Shown here in pieces: positions 24,359 through 31,726 of a stretch of 48,011 nucleotides of DNA. The notes beneath the pieces are model-generated. The model was not told the DNA's origin and searched no databases. It was given only the letters and a program-made list of their open reading frames with translations. The first letter of the stretch is position 1, and each line of letters opens with the position of its first letter. The translations under genes were made by a program, and so were the position numbers. The stretch is from Bacteroidota bacterium. GTDB lineage: Bacteria > Bacteroidota > Bacteroidia > NS11-12g > UBA955. Where the stretch lies: contig CAUJCT010000052.1 of the NCBI GenBank assembly GCA_963169345.1, forward strand, positions 1 through 48,011, read 5' to 3'.

Positions 24359-24919
24359 ATGAGCGCAAACAGATTAACTTTACAATTATTGAGAATGGAG
24401 GAAAGGGCTCTCATTAAAGAACAAGGAGAATTAAACCTACGTTTAGATCATGTGTTAGAGGAATTACAAGCAATTCGTATTCTTAAAAAGCGTTATAGAA
24501 ATAATGATATAGAAGAAGAACTTTTAATCAATGAAATAAATCCAATAGAAAAAATAATAGAAGGAGTCGTATCTAAAGTTAGTACAGATACAAGCAAGTA
24601 TAATAATTTAAGCATATTTAGACGCAAAGGTAGATTAGCTAAAGAATTACCACTAAAGTCAGATGTCTATCCATTAGACTATCCTAAGAAACATAAGGTT
24701 TATTGGATTGTGTTGAATAGTCAAGGCATAACATACGAGAAAATTGCAGATGAATTAGTTCGCTATGAACCAGATGAATTCGGAAAATTAAATAATAATA
24801 GACAAATCTTTTACCAACATTTAAGATCTATATTAAAAGATTTAAGGGAAGAAGGGCTAGTTCAAACTATAAAAGAAGGGAAAAGTTCTATTCATGTAAT
24901 TAAAGATGTTAGCAAATAA
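24359..24919 (+). CDS. Coiled-coil plus winged-helix protein
   Basis: I chose ATG 24359 (186 residues); another in-frame ATG lies at 24338. N-terminal coiled coil (about 10-45: L-R-M-E-E-R-A-L-I-K-E-Q-G-E-L-N), a linker with Y-P-L-D-Y-P, then a winged-helix domain at about 110-182 (K-V-Y-W-I-V-L-N-S-Q-G-I-T-Y-E-K-I-A-D-E-L-V-R-Y-E-P). The layout matches the shorter protein at 21451. Probably a DNA-binding regulator of the island. It starts about 40 bp after the tRNA-like RNA, so both may share its promoter. Confidence 0.6.
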   Translation: MSANRLTLQLLRMEERALIKEQGELNLRLDHVLEELQAIRILKKRYRNNDIEEELLINEINPIEKIIEGVVSKVSTDTSKYNNLSIFRRKGRLAKELPLKSDVYPLDYPKKHKVYWIVLNSQGITYEKIADELVRYEPDEFGKLNNNRQIFYQHLRSILKDLREEGLVQTIKEGKSSIHVIKDVSK

Positions 24920-24951
24920 AGTTCTTGTATAACACCAAGATCTAAATAATT

Positions 24952-25215
24952 ATGATAAATATTAAAACTAAATTACTAAATGACAAAGGAACTGATATAT
25001 CTAGATCAATACAGATTTCCGGAGCAAACGCATTTACAGAACAATTAGCTATCTATTTAAAAGAGCAGTTGAAAAATCGTAGATGTGAAAATCACCCAAA
25101 TCAAACATCAACTATATTAGTAGTTTCAAATATTGAAAAAAGTTTAAAACCCTTAATACATAAATCCTTTTGTTGTAAGATGTTTGATGAACTTATAGAA
25201 ATAAAAGTCAAATAA
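24952..25215 (+). CDS. Small cysteine/histidine protein
   Basis: 87 residues. It has a C-x2-H (C-E-N-H) near residue 45 and a C-C pair (F-C-C-K-M-F) near 75, a pattern seen in small Bacteroidota island proteins that could bind zinc. No signal peptide or membrane segment. It lies 32 bp after the winged-helix gene on the same strand, so probably the same transcript. Function unknown. Confidence 0.5.
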   Translation: MINIKTKLLNDKGTDISRSIQISGANAFTEQLAIYLKEQLKNRRCENHPNQTSTILVVSNIEKSLKPLIHKSFCCKMFDELIEIKVK

Positions 25216-25310
25216 AATCATAGACTATGTCAAACGATTTACTCAACCCCATCTATTTAGTATTTAGTTACTCAATAGTTGCAAACAACTTTTAAATTGG
25301 TTTCAATTAA

Positions 25311-26372
25311 ATGGCAGATAATAATTCATTAAGTGATTTTTTAACACAGATTAAGATATGGAACAGCCTTGATTTTAATAAACTTTATAGAAGAGATTTG
25401 GGCACCATGTCATTAATTGATTTAGAGCCATTCATAAATGAAGCTAATATTATTTTCGAAAATATTCTAAAAATTAAAGATGAATTATCAATAAATACGT
25501 TACATCAGTTGTCTTCAGTCTTGCGTAAGGCAATATCTAATATTGAAAATGTCATTGCATTGCAAGACAATGATTTTATCCTAAATAGAGAAAATAATCG
25601 AAATCAATTATCAAGAATATTTATTTCCGCAGATGGAATCAAAGAAATTTGGTTAAGGATATTTCCAATTTATACTAGTAAAATAACATTTGCTGAACTT
25701 GAAAATAGAATATTAAGACTTTCGGAATTAGAAGAAAAGTCAAAAAAAGAATTAGAAGAAATCTCAGCAATTCGATATACGATTGAAAAAGAAAAACAGG
25801 AAGTCGAAGAGTCTAATAGGATTTTTAAACAGGAATTAGATAAGAGAGCTTCGTTATTAACTCAGGAATCTTACTTTAACGAAATTGCACATAAATATCG
25901 AAATGCGAGTTATCGTTGGATTCTGGCTGGGGGAGTAACAAGCATTTTTTTATTTGTAATAATATATTTCATTTTCAAAAATTTTTGTTTTGAAAGCTCA
26001 TGCTTCAATAACGATAAATTATTGGAATATAATAAAGTATGTATTGATTGTGGTAAAATGATTTTGTATTTGGAAATATTTAAAGCGGTTTTTTTTAGAT
26101 TGTTCGTATTGTCTATAATTACTTATATATTAGGTATTTGTGTAAAAAATTATCACATAAATATGCACAACTACACTGTAAATACTCATAAAGCAAATTC
26201 ATTGTCTGCAGCACTGCTAATGATAGAAAAATCTTTTACAGACCCAGGTAAAGACCAAATTTTAAATTTAGCAGCAAATGCAATTTTTAGTCATCAACCA
26301 ACAGGATTTAACAACAAGGATCCTGAAAATTTAACAATGAATATATTTGAGGAATTGAAAAAAAAAGTTTAA
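25311..26372 (+). CDS. Membrane protein with coiled coil and two central helices
   Basis: 353 residues. A soluble N-terminal region (1-130) leads to a long coiled coil (about 130-185, E-L-E-E-K-S-K-K-E-L-E-E). Two membrane helices follow, at about 204-226 and 254-280, with a Cys-containing loop (C-F-E-S-S-C, C-I-D-C) between them. The helical C-terminal tail ends I-F-S-H-Q-P-T-G-F, a motif I have seen in unassigned membrane proteins of bacterial islands. No enzymatic motif. It could sense or tether at the membrane; function unknown. Confidence 0.6.
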   Translation: MADNNSLSDFLTQIKIWNSLDFNKLYRRDLGTMSLIDLEPFINEANIIFENILKIKDELSINTLHQLSSVLRKAISNIENVIALQDNDFILNRENNRNQLSRIFISADGIKEIWLRIFPIYTSKITFAELENRILRLSELEEKSKKELEEISAIRYTIEKEKQEVEESNRIFKQELDKRASLLTQESYFNEIAHKYRNASYRWILAGGVTSIFLFVIIYFIFKNFCFESSCFNNDKLLEYNKVCIDCGKMILYLEIFKAVFFRLFVLSIITYILGICVKNYHINMHNYTVNTHKANSLSAALLMIEKSFTDPGKDQILNLAANAIFSHQPTGFNNKDPENLTMNIFEELKKKV

Positions 26373-26429
26373 AATAGTTTTGCTTAAGTTTAGTAAAATG
26401 ATAAAAATTTTAAATTCAAATCAATTTAT

Positions 26430-26437
26430 TAAATTTG
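26430..26437 (+). promoter_or_regulatory. Possible -7 box before the Cas2-like/PIN pair
   Basis: TAAATTTG matches TAnnTTTG, 34 bp before the SinR-like start. A second, weaker TATCTTTA lies closer to the gene. Confidence 0.4.
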
Positions 26438-26470
26438 TGATATATTCATAATTGAATATCTTTAAATTAA

Positions 26471-26749
26471 ATGCGTAAATGTTACATTATTTGTTTGGAA
26501 TTAAATAATCCTCTTGGGACTTATAGTCCACTTATCGATGCAATAAAATCTTTCAGGACTTGGGCAAAGATTACAAAATCTACGTGGGCAATAGTGACTG
26601 AAAGTGACGTTAAATCAATTCGAGATTATTTGGGTCAACACCTATATGATGGAGATCGTTTGTTTGTAATAAAGTCCGGAAGGTCATCCGCATGGAAAAA
26701 TGCAATAGTTACATCAGATTGGCTAAAAAAGAATTTAAAATTGGTATAA
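26471..26749 (+). CDS. SinR-like protein with Cas2-type ferredoxin fold
   Basis: 92 residues. It matches the SinR-like family, related in fold to Cas2/VapD: an N-terminal strand C-Y-I-I-C-L-E-L, then Y-S-P-L-I-D-A-I-K-S-F-R-T-W, K-S-T-W-A-I-V-T, I-R-D-Y-L, G-D-R-L-F-V-I-K, and a W-L-K tail. The first-strand Asp used by Cas2 nucleases is replaced by Glu10. No CRISPR array or cas1 is nearby. It stops 2 bp before the PIN-like nuclease start, so the two are translated together. Possibly a nucleic-acid-binding partner or inhibitor. Confidence 0.75.
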   Translation: MRKCYIICLELNNPLGTYSPLIDAIKSFRTWAKITKSTWAIVTESDVKSIRDYLGQHLYDGDRLFVIKSGRSSAWKNAIVTSDWLKKNLKLV

Positions 26750-26751
26750 TA

Positions 26752-27717
26752 ATGAGAAAAGAATTTCCTGGTTATTACATGCCAACCGAAATAGATTTTC
26801 AAAAAATTTGGAGTGAGTGCATTTTTGTGTTTGATACTAATTTCCTTTTAGATATCTATAGATACTCAGAAGAAACAGTTGAACATATGTTTAAAATCAT
26901 TGAAAAACTTCAAGATAGGATTTGGATACCATATCATGTTGCGATCGAATACCACTCAAACCTAACAAATGAAATTGCTACTCAAGTTAAAAAATATGAA
27001 GATAGTATTGAAATATTAAAGAAGTTTAAGTCGTTAATAGAAGAGAAACGAAGTCATCCATTTCTAACAACAAATTTGCATCACGAATTAAGTAGTTTTT
27101 ACGAAAAGTTTGATAAACATTTATCTGAAAGGCAAAAGTCAACTCAAGACCTAATTCTTAATAACCCTAATAAGGAAAGGTTAGCAGACTTACTTGATGG
27201 AAAGATTGGAAAAGGTTTTGAAGAAAATGAATTGATTAAATTACGTGAAGAAGCAAATAAGAGGTATCAAACTAAAATTCCACCAGGATATAAAGATATT
27301 AATAAGAAAAATAATGAGTATGGAGATTTTATAATTTGGAAGGAAATACTTAGAGAAAGTCAGAGCTTAAAAAAACCATTAGTGTTTATTACAGGAGATT
27401 CTAAAGAAGATTGGTATTTATCCTCAATGGGTTTAACAATCGGTCCTAGGCCGGAATTAATAAATGAATTCTTTAACACATGTGGCGAAAGATATCATTC
27501 ATATACTACAGACAAATTTATTCATTATGCGAATGAGTACTTAAAATTGAATGTTCCTAAAAATATAGTAATTGAGGTTGAAGCATTAAGAGTAAATCTA
27601 AGAGAGAATGAAGATGTTATGTCAGATTCTGGTGAAATTATTTTGTTTGATAATTCGAAAGTGGATGAATATGGGAATTTAAATGATTCTGAATCGGAAC
27701 AAGATGATTTTATTTAA
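26752..27717 (+). CDS. PIN-like domain RNase (PIN_8/DUF4935 type)
   Basis: I chose ATG 26752 (321 residues), 2 bp after the previous stop; the longer frame overlaps that gene. A PIN-like domain spans about 20-265, with acidic residues in the expected order: Asp28 in V-F-D-T-N, Asp34, Glu66 in A-I-E-Y-H-S-N, Asp192 in E-Y-G-D-F-I-I-W, and Asp216/Asp220 in F-I-T-G-D-S-K-E-D. A long helical insert sits between the halves. The acidic C-terminal tail is not part of the fold. PIN_8 proteins are probable RNases found in defence islands. The effector of the pair. Confidence 0.82.
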   Translation: MRKEFPGYYMPTEIDFQKIWSECIFVFDTNFLLDIYRYSEETVEHMFKIIEKLQDRIWIPYHVAIEYHSNLTNEIATQVKKYEDSIEILKKFKSLIEEKRSHPFLTTNLHHELSSFYEKFDKHLSERQKSTQDLILNNPNKERLADLLDGKIGKGFEENELIKLREEANKRYQTKIPPGYKDINKKNNEYGDFIIWKEILRESQSLKKPLVFITGDSKEDWYLSSMGLTIGPRPELINEFFNTCGERYHSYTTDKFIHYANEYLKLNVPKNIVIEVEALRVNLRENEDVMSDSGEIILFDNSKVDEYGNLNDSESEQDDFI

Positions 27718-27729
27718 ACTAAATATACC

Positions 27730-28557
27730 CTATCTCTCTAAATTTAAATAATTCAAAAGATTTTGTCCAATAATTTCAGCACCGTCATTCAATTCATTTT
27801 TTTGAAATTTTAATGGTAATTGCTTAAAAGGAATTTCAGCAGCCCCAACAACTTCTTCTGGCCTAAATCTGACAAAACACTCATTTTCCCCTCGTGATAA
27901 ATCAGTAATAACCTCTTCGTATTTAAAGATGTACTTATCATATTCAATAATTTTATGTTGATATGTAATGAATTCTTGTGAAGATTCTTTTAATGTTAAT
28001 AGCTTTTCTTTTAATTGGTCTATAGACTTTTTAAGTTTTATGATTTCATTTTTATAAACATCTATAATGTGATTAAGCCATACAAGATCTGTATCTCTAT
28101 CATCTGGCCATGAATCAAAATCAAGTAAGTTCTTTTTAGTTGCGCTATAAAATATAGAAGTAACAAATGTAGCGCAAGTCAAACCATTTGAGTTTGTTCC
28201 TAATTTTAAAGTACCTTTTTTCTCAAATATTGTAGAAGGATCATGAAAAATACTATATGGGTAATGTTGATGGTTTTTTGCGATATCTACACAAATAGAT
28301 TTAAGAAGCCTTTGCAGAGATAATGGACAATCAGCAAATGATTTCCAATAGAAATTAGAATGATTTAACATATAAGTCCTTTCATCGTCATTCCTGGTTT
28401 GAATTGGATTTGCAAGATGTATTAAAAACGTCTTTCCCTCTTGATCTTCTAATTTGTATAAAATACCACAATGCCGAATTTTAGGATTCTTGTCGGACTT
28501 TCCAATACAGAAAGCGCAAATTTCTTTTGAAGAAGAAAATTCAGAAATAGGTAACAT
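27730..28557 (-). CDS. Papain-like (permuted NlpC/P60-type) candidate hydrolase
   Basis: 275 residues, no signal peptide. The layout His first, Cys later fits a permuted NlpC/P60 (YiiX/LRAT-like) fold: R-H-C-G-I-L-Y-K-L (His29), F-L-I-H-L-A (His47) and N-G-L-T-C-A-T-F-V-T-S-I-F (Cys128). A coiled-coil region (about 165-215) and a C-terminal domain follow. Such folds act as peptidases, amidases or acyltransferases. Last gene of a three-gene minus-strand unit (gap of 4 bp). Assignment rests on motif order, so it is moderate. Confidence 0.5.
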   Translation of the reverse strand: MLPISEFSSSKEICAFCIGKSDKNPKIRHCGILYKLEDQEGKTFLIHLANPIQTRNDDERTYMLNHSNFYWKSFADCPLSLQRLLKSICVDIAKNHQHYPYSIFHDPSTIFEKKGTLKLGTNSNGLTCATFVTSIFYSATKKNLLDFDSWPDDRDTDLVWLNHIIDVYKNEIIKLKKSIDQLKEKLLTLKESSQEFITYQHKIIEYDKYIFKYEEVITDLSRGENECFVRFRPEEVVGAAEIPFKQLPLKFQKNELNDGAEIIGQNLLNYLNLER

Positions 28558-28561
28558 GCTA

Positions 28562-29173
28562 TTATACTACAGCGTCTAACAATATTTGAACCATTTCGGA
28601 ATCCAAATGGGACTTTAAATATTGCTCTGAGAAAACATAAAAATTATTCCAATTTTCCAAACGATCTTTCGCTACTGACAAAGCATTTAGAATATGAAGA
28701 ATCAAATCACTATTTAATTTATTTTCATCAACAGTTTGAATGTAAGCAATAAAATTGTCGCAATTAAATATACTTTTTACAATCTCATTTTTTAAGGAGC
28801 AATAAACTTCAATTAAAGCTGATTCAAATAAATTTTTATTCAAAAGTTTTTCTAGTTTATTCCATAATACAATTGAGAATTCATTATTCTCTATTAAACC
28901 TGATAAAACATCTAAAGATGAAGTGGAATTTAAATTATGAAAGGACCCTATAAAAAGAGTATGGGTAACTAATTCAGATTTTGGGATTAAAAAAGAATTA
29001 AAGCCTGAAACAGATATTTGTCCTGTAGACGGAATTATATTTAATTGTGATAAGATAACAGCTGGTTCAATTTGGGAATTGTCTAATACAGTCTTATAAC
29101 CTAAAATAATATCATCCTCAGCTATAATTGGATAAATATTTGTTCCAAATTTTATCAATGGTGTGTGTATCAT
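28562..29173 (-). CDS. Unknown protein, middle gene of the papain-like operon
   Basis: 203 residues, soluble. The first 85 residues are beta-rich (Y-P-I-I-A-E-D-D-I-I-L-G, then G-Q-I-S-V-S-G-F); the rest is helical. No family recognised. It sits 4 bp before the papain-like gene and 12 bp after the first gene of the unit, so the three are surely co-transcribed. It could be a chaperone, immunity protein or sensor for the enzyme. Confidence 0.55.
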   Translation of the reverse strand: MIHTPLIKFGTNIYPIIAEDDIILGYKTVLDNSQIEPAVILSQLNIIPSTGQISVSGFNSFLIPKSELVTHTLFIGSFHNLNSTSSLDVLSGLIENNEFSIVLWNKLEKLLNKNLFESALIEVYCSLKNEIVKSIFNCDNFIAYIQTVDENKLNSDLILHILNALSVAKDRLENWNNFYVFSEQYLKSHLDSEMVQILLDAVV

Positions 29174-29185
29174 TATTAATGTTTG

Positions 29186-29848
29186 CTATAATAAATCTAA
29201 TACTTCTCGGGAAATTTTGTACCACTCATCAACATTGTTTACTATCTTTATGGCGTCACTTTTGCTCTCATTTGAATCAAGATCAGAATGGAAATTGAAG
29301 GTAAAAATTAGGCATTCATTATTAGAAATATTGAGTTTTGCCGGCTTAATATCTAATTTCAACCTTACATTCATGCCGACATCTTTACTTATGTATATGC
29401 CATAAACCGAAGAGTCATCAGATAAGAAATCAGTAATTTTATTGTCAATATGCCTAAAATGAGTTCGGCTAATTTCATGCATTGAAACCTCATTAGACTC
29501 TATGCTCCAGTGAAAATTAACACCTAGTCCTCCAAACGTTGAGTTGTCAATGTTTTCAACAATTAACTTAAATATTTCCGATACAAACGATTTATCACTT
29601 TCTATGATTGGTGAAATTTGAATTTGAGTTGGTAAAAAAAGAATAGTTATTTTATTTGACAAACTAATCGCCTGGACAATATTTTGTGCAAATATTGAAT
29701 CACCACTTAAGTCGCTGATAGGTATAATACCCGTATCATTTAGCCACTTTGAAGAAAATTGTTTTAGATTGAATAATTCACCTGATTTTGGAATTATTAT
29801 AATGTTTTGAACTTGAAGTACTTTCAATTTGTTGTAAATCATAAACAT
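29186..29848 (-). CDS. Unknown protein, first gene of the papain-like operon
   Basis: 220 residues, soluble alpha/beta. Strands I-I-I-I-P-K-S-G and I-T-I-L-F-L-P-T-Q, a middle N-S-T-F-G-G-L-G-V-N-F-H-W, and later L-K-L-D-I-K-P-A. No family recognised. The start could be either of the first two ATGs (29848 or 29842). TACCTTTG at 29872-29865 on the minus strand is its promoter -7 box. First gene of the three-gene unit. Confidence 0.55.
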   Translation of the reverse strand: MFMIYNKLKVLQVQNIIIIPKSGELFNLKQFSSKWLNDTGIIPISDLSGDSIFAQNIVQAISLSNKITILFLPTQIQISPIIESDKSFVSEIFKLIVENIDNSTFGGLGVNFHWSIESNEVSMHEISRTHFRHIDNKITDFLSDDSSVYGIYISKDVGMNVRLKLDIKPAKLNISNNECLIFTFNFHSDLDSNESKSDAIKIVNNVDEWYKISREVLDLL

Positions 29849-29864
29849 ATTAGTTTACGTACTG

Positions 29865-29872
29865 CAAAGGTA
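29865..29872 (-). promoter_or_regulatory. -7 box of the three-gene papain-like operon
   Basis: On the minus strand this reads TACCTTTG, matching TAnnTTTG, 17 bp before the ATG at 29848. Confidence 0.6.
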
Positions 29873-30014
29873 TTGATTTTAAATATAGAATAACACATTT
29901 ACTGTCTAAAATAATGTACTTGTTTGATATTCAATGCAATAATAGGCGTATAATTTATTGGACATGTGTGGAAAAGGCTAAATTTGCTTCATTCTAATTG
30001 GATTTTGTGCTCGA

Positions 30015-30097
30015 TTTTAACGTAATTCATTGAAATAATAAAGTATTATTACGTAAAATCACCCAAAAGGGCGATAAAAATCATCCTTTTGGGTGAT
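30015..30097. repeat. Two long hairpins at the right end of the island
   Basis: TTTTAACGTAAT/ATTACGTAAAA (30015-30058) and a 13-bp perfect stem ATCACCCAAAAGG/CCTTTTGGGTGAT (30058-30097) lie back to back, just inside attR. They may be recombination-accessory or terminator structures. The rest of 29873-30144 shows no gene. Confidence 0.55.
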
Positions 30098-30144
30098 AAG
30101 TATAGTGCTGAAATAATTAAAATAGGTTCGACAGTTGCCCCATT

Positions 30145-30152
30145 AGCTCCAC
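30145..30152. other. attR: Right attachment core (attR)
   Basis: AGCTCCAC, identical to the core in tmRNA at 19527-19534. Twenty bases upstream is GGTTCGA, also found in the tmRNA T-arm, which may help recombinase recognition. Confidence 0.6.
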
Positions 30153-30299
30153 AAGAAAAATATCCCAAACAAAAAATGCCACCTTTAGGTGGTATTTTTA
30201 TTTATCAGCCATGTTGAAAATTCCCATTTTCATAAATGGATGTAAATAAAAATACTTCGAGCGAAGCGACGCATTTTTTGTTTGGGATATTTTTCTTGT
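30151..30299. repeat. 28-bp inverted repeat with lateral hairpins (cruciform)
   Basis: Arms 30151-30178 and 30272-30299 are perfect complements. Inside them sit a hairpin on each side (CCACC-TTTA-GGTGG at 30179-30192; CTTC-GAGC-GAAG at 30255-30266), a 12-bp inner stem (30193-30204 with 30243-30254) and an apical hairpin GAAAAT-TCCC-ATTTTC (30216-30231). Nearly every base is in a stem. Could be a MITE or a hairpin-type origin. Confidence 0.75.
30172..30203 (+). terminator. Probable native terminator of tmRNA, displaced by the island
   Basis: AAAAATGCCACC pairs with GGTGGTATTTTT around TTTA (one G-U), followed by ATTT. In the island-free chromosome it would lie about 20 bp after the tmRNA acceptor. 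Confidence 0.6.
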
Positions 30300-30441
30300 A
30301 AGGTCCTCGAAGCAATTGGGAACAACTAAGTTAATCCCTGCCGTATTACTTTCATTAAACATATAAAGTTATTTAATTTTGAGTTTCGTTTTATGATTTT
30401 TAATTTGCTTTTTAGCCCGCATTTAGCCCATTATGCTTTAT

Positions 30442-30710
30442 TTAACTTTGAGGTATGATTTTGAATGTAGGATACTGAACCTTTTTTAAGTTAAAATTCA
30501 TCTGTATATAACTCTCAATATCTTCAATTTTGTATAAAAATGTCTTATGATTTTTATAATTTTAGAGAAACACACCTTCTGTAGTTCTTCTTAGAAATGC
30601 CAATCAACTTCATCCCCATAAGCCGAAACAAACTGACCTCTTCTTGATGATTTATGTTGACCCTCTAAAAACAAAATAGAAATACAATCAATCGACTTTA
30701 CTTTTATAAT
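30442..30710 (-). pseudogene. Decayed coding fragments beside attR
   Basis: Two coding-like pieces without starts: one ending at 30591 (V-K-S-I-D-C-I-S-I-L-F-L-E-G-Q-H-K-S-S-R), and one ending at 30442 (K-T-F-L-Y-K-I-E-D-I-E-S-Y-I). The second resembles the end of an excisionase-type HTH domain, interrupted by stops. They are probably remains of an older element at the same site. No intact gene in 30300-30877. Confidence 0.4.
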
Positions 30711-30877
30711 GCTTTAAAATAGAGGTGTATTATAGTATAGAACCATACTTTTTAACCTACTTCTCCTTTAAAAACTCAATCACATGTTTCCTAAATTGAA
30801 AATGCGCTTAAGTAAATTTAAAACTACTTTTTTTTGAAATTGAGAAAGGATTCATTTATTTGCAGAAAAACTATTAA

Positions 30878-31546
30878 ATGAAATTACAAAACTCTGAAAC
30901 TGAAACTACCAAAGTGCTTATCATCAAAGAGCATTTCTTTAAGCGTTATGGCTTAATGCATTATCTGCAAAAACACTTTAAACTTCAAAAAGTAGATATG
31001 GCCACTGATGCCGTATCGGCTTTAAATAAAGTAAAATCTGAATCGTATGATTTGATTTTTATTGATTTGGAATGTGATGGGATTTCAAATAAAGAACTTT
31101 GTGATACAGTTAAAAAGAATTTGCCTAAAGTGCGCATTGTTGCTCTGTCAAATCTAAAAAAGACCTATAAAATCTGTGATGCAATTGACCATGGTGTTAG
31201 TTGTATTTTGCCTAATAATTATTCAACTGAATTCTTCAATAAGTCACTGTCAATTATTATCAATGGAGGAAAGTTTGTATGCCCGGAGGTTGAACAGATT
31301 TATAAGGCCCACAGAAAGGAGTCTCGAAATAAATCGGATGACAGAATAGCAGACCTCAGTCGGCAGGAAAAGAAGATTGTACTATTGTTGTGTGAGCAAT
31401 TGACTTCGCATCAGATTTCGGATAAACTTGGACTGAGCAAAACAACAGTTGATACTTACAAAAAAAGAATTCTAAAAAAGCTGGATGTAGTTAATTCAGT
31501 TGGAATCGCTGTTCAGGCAATAAAATCGGGTCTGTATACCCCTTGA
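30878..31546 (+). CDS. LuxR-type response regulator with a degenerate receiver
   Basis: 222 residues. A receiver-like domain at about 10-130 keeps Asp64 (F-I-D-L-E-C-D-G), but the upstream acidic pair reads I-I-K-E-H and the usual Lys near 110 is missing (C-I-L-P-N-N). The LuxR/GerE HTH at about 155-218 is intact (L-S-R-Q-E-K-K-I-V-L-L-L-C, then S-D-K-L-G-L-S-K-T-T-V-D-T-Y-K-K-R). It may be controlled by binding rather than phosphorylation. No sensor kinase is adjacent; the first gene right of the scar region. Confidence 0.85.
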   Translation: MKLQNSETETTKVLIIKEHFFKRYGLMHYLQKHFKLQKVDMATDAVSALNKVKSESYDLIFIDLECDGISNKELCDTVKKNLPKVRIVALSNLKKTYKICDAIDHGVSCILPNNYSTEFFNKSLSIIINGGKFVCPEVEQIYKAHRKESRNKSDDRIADLSRQEKKIVLLLCEQLTSHQISDKLGLSKTTVDTYKKRILKKLDVVNSVGIAVQAIKSGLYTP

Positions 31547-31726
31547 TTCATTTTTCTCCCTTGTCCTTATTTATAGGATTATTTGTACCTTTTTATAAGC
31601 TATTTCATGTGTTGATAACTGAATTAAAGATTTGAAAAGCAACCTTATTCATTTTTGTTTAAGTTTTATTGACCAAATTCAATCGTCATCTTAATGCCTT
31701 AGATTTGGTGCAACCATTAAAAAAAT

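Larger units (their letters stand above)
19535..30152. mobile_element. 10.6-kb genomic island integrated at the 3' end of ssrA
   Basis: The serine recombinase is at the left boundary, and the AGCTCCAC core lies at both ends. Reading the recombinase across the joined ends gives a clean short C-terminus and stop. Immediately beyond the right core sits a terminator hairpin that fits the tmRNA (30172-30203), displaced from it by exactly the island length. No conjugation, capsid or replication genes are recognised, so the island probably needs help to transfer. Its cargo is regulators, a toxin pair, a tRNA-like RNA and candidate defence cassettes. Base composition is visibly more AT-rich than the flanks. 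Confidence 0.8.

Noticed and set aside
26471..26749. True Cas2 of a CRISPR system
   Set aside because: No cas1, no array, the catalytic Asp position is Glu, and the sequence fits the SinR-like family better.
19535..30152. Prophage or conjugative element
   Set aside because: No capsid, tail, terminase, relaxase or mating-channel genes are recognised in the 10.6 kb.
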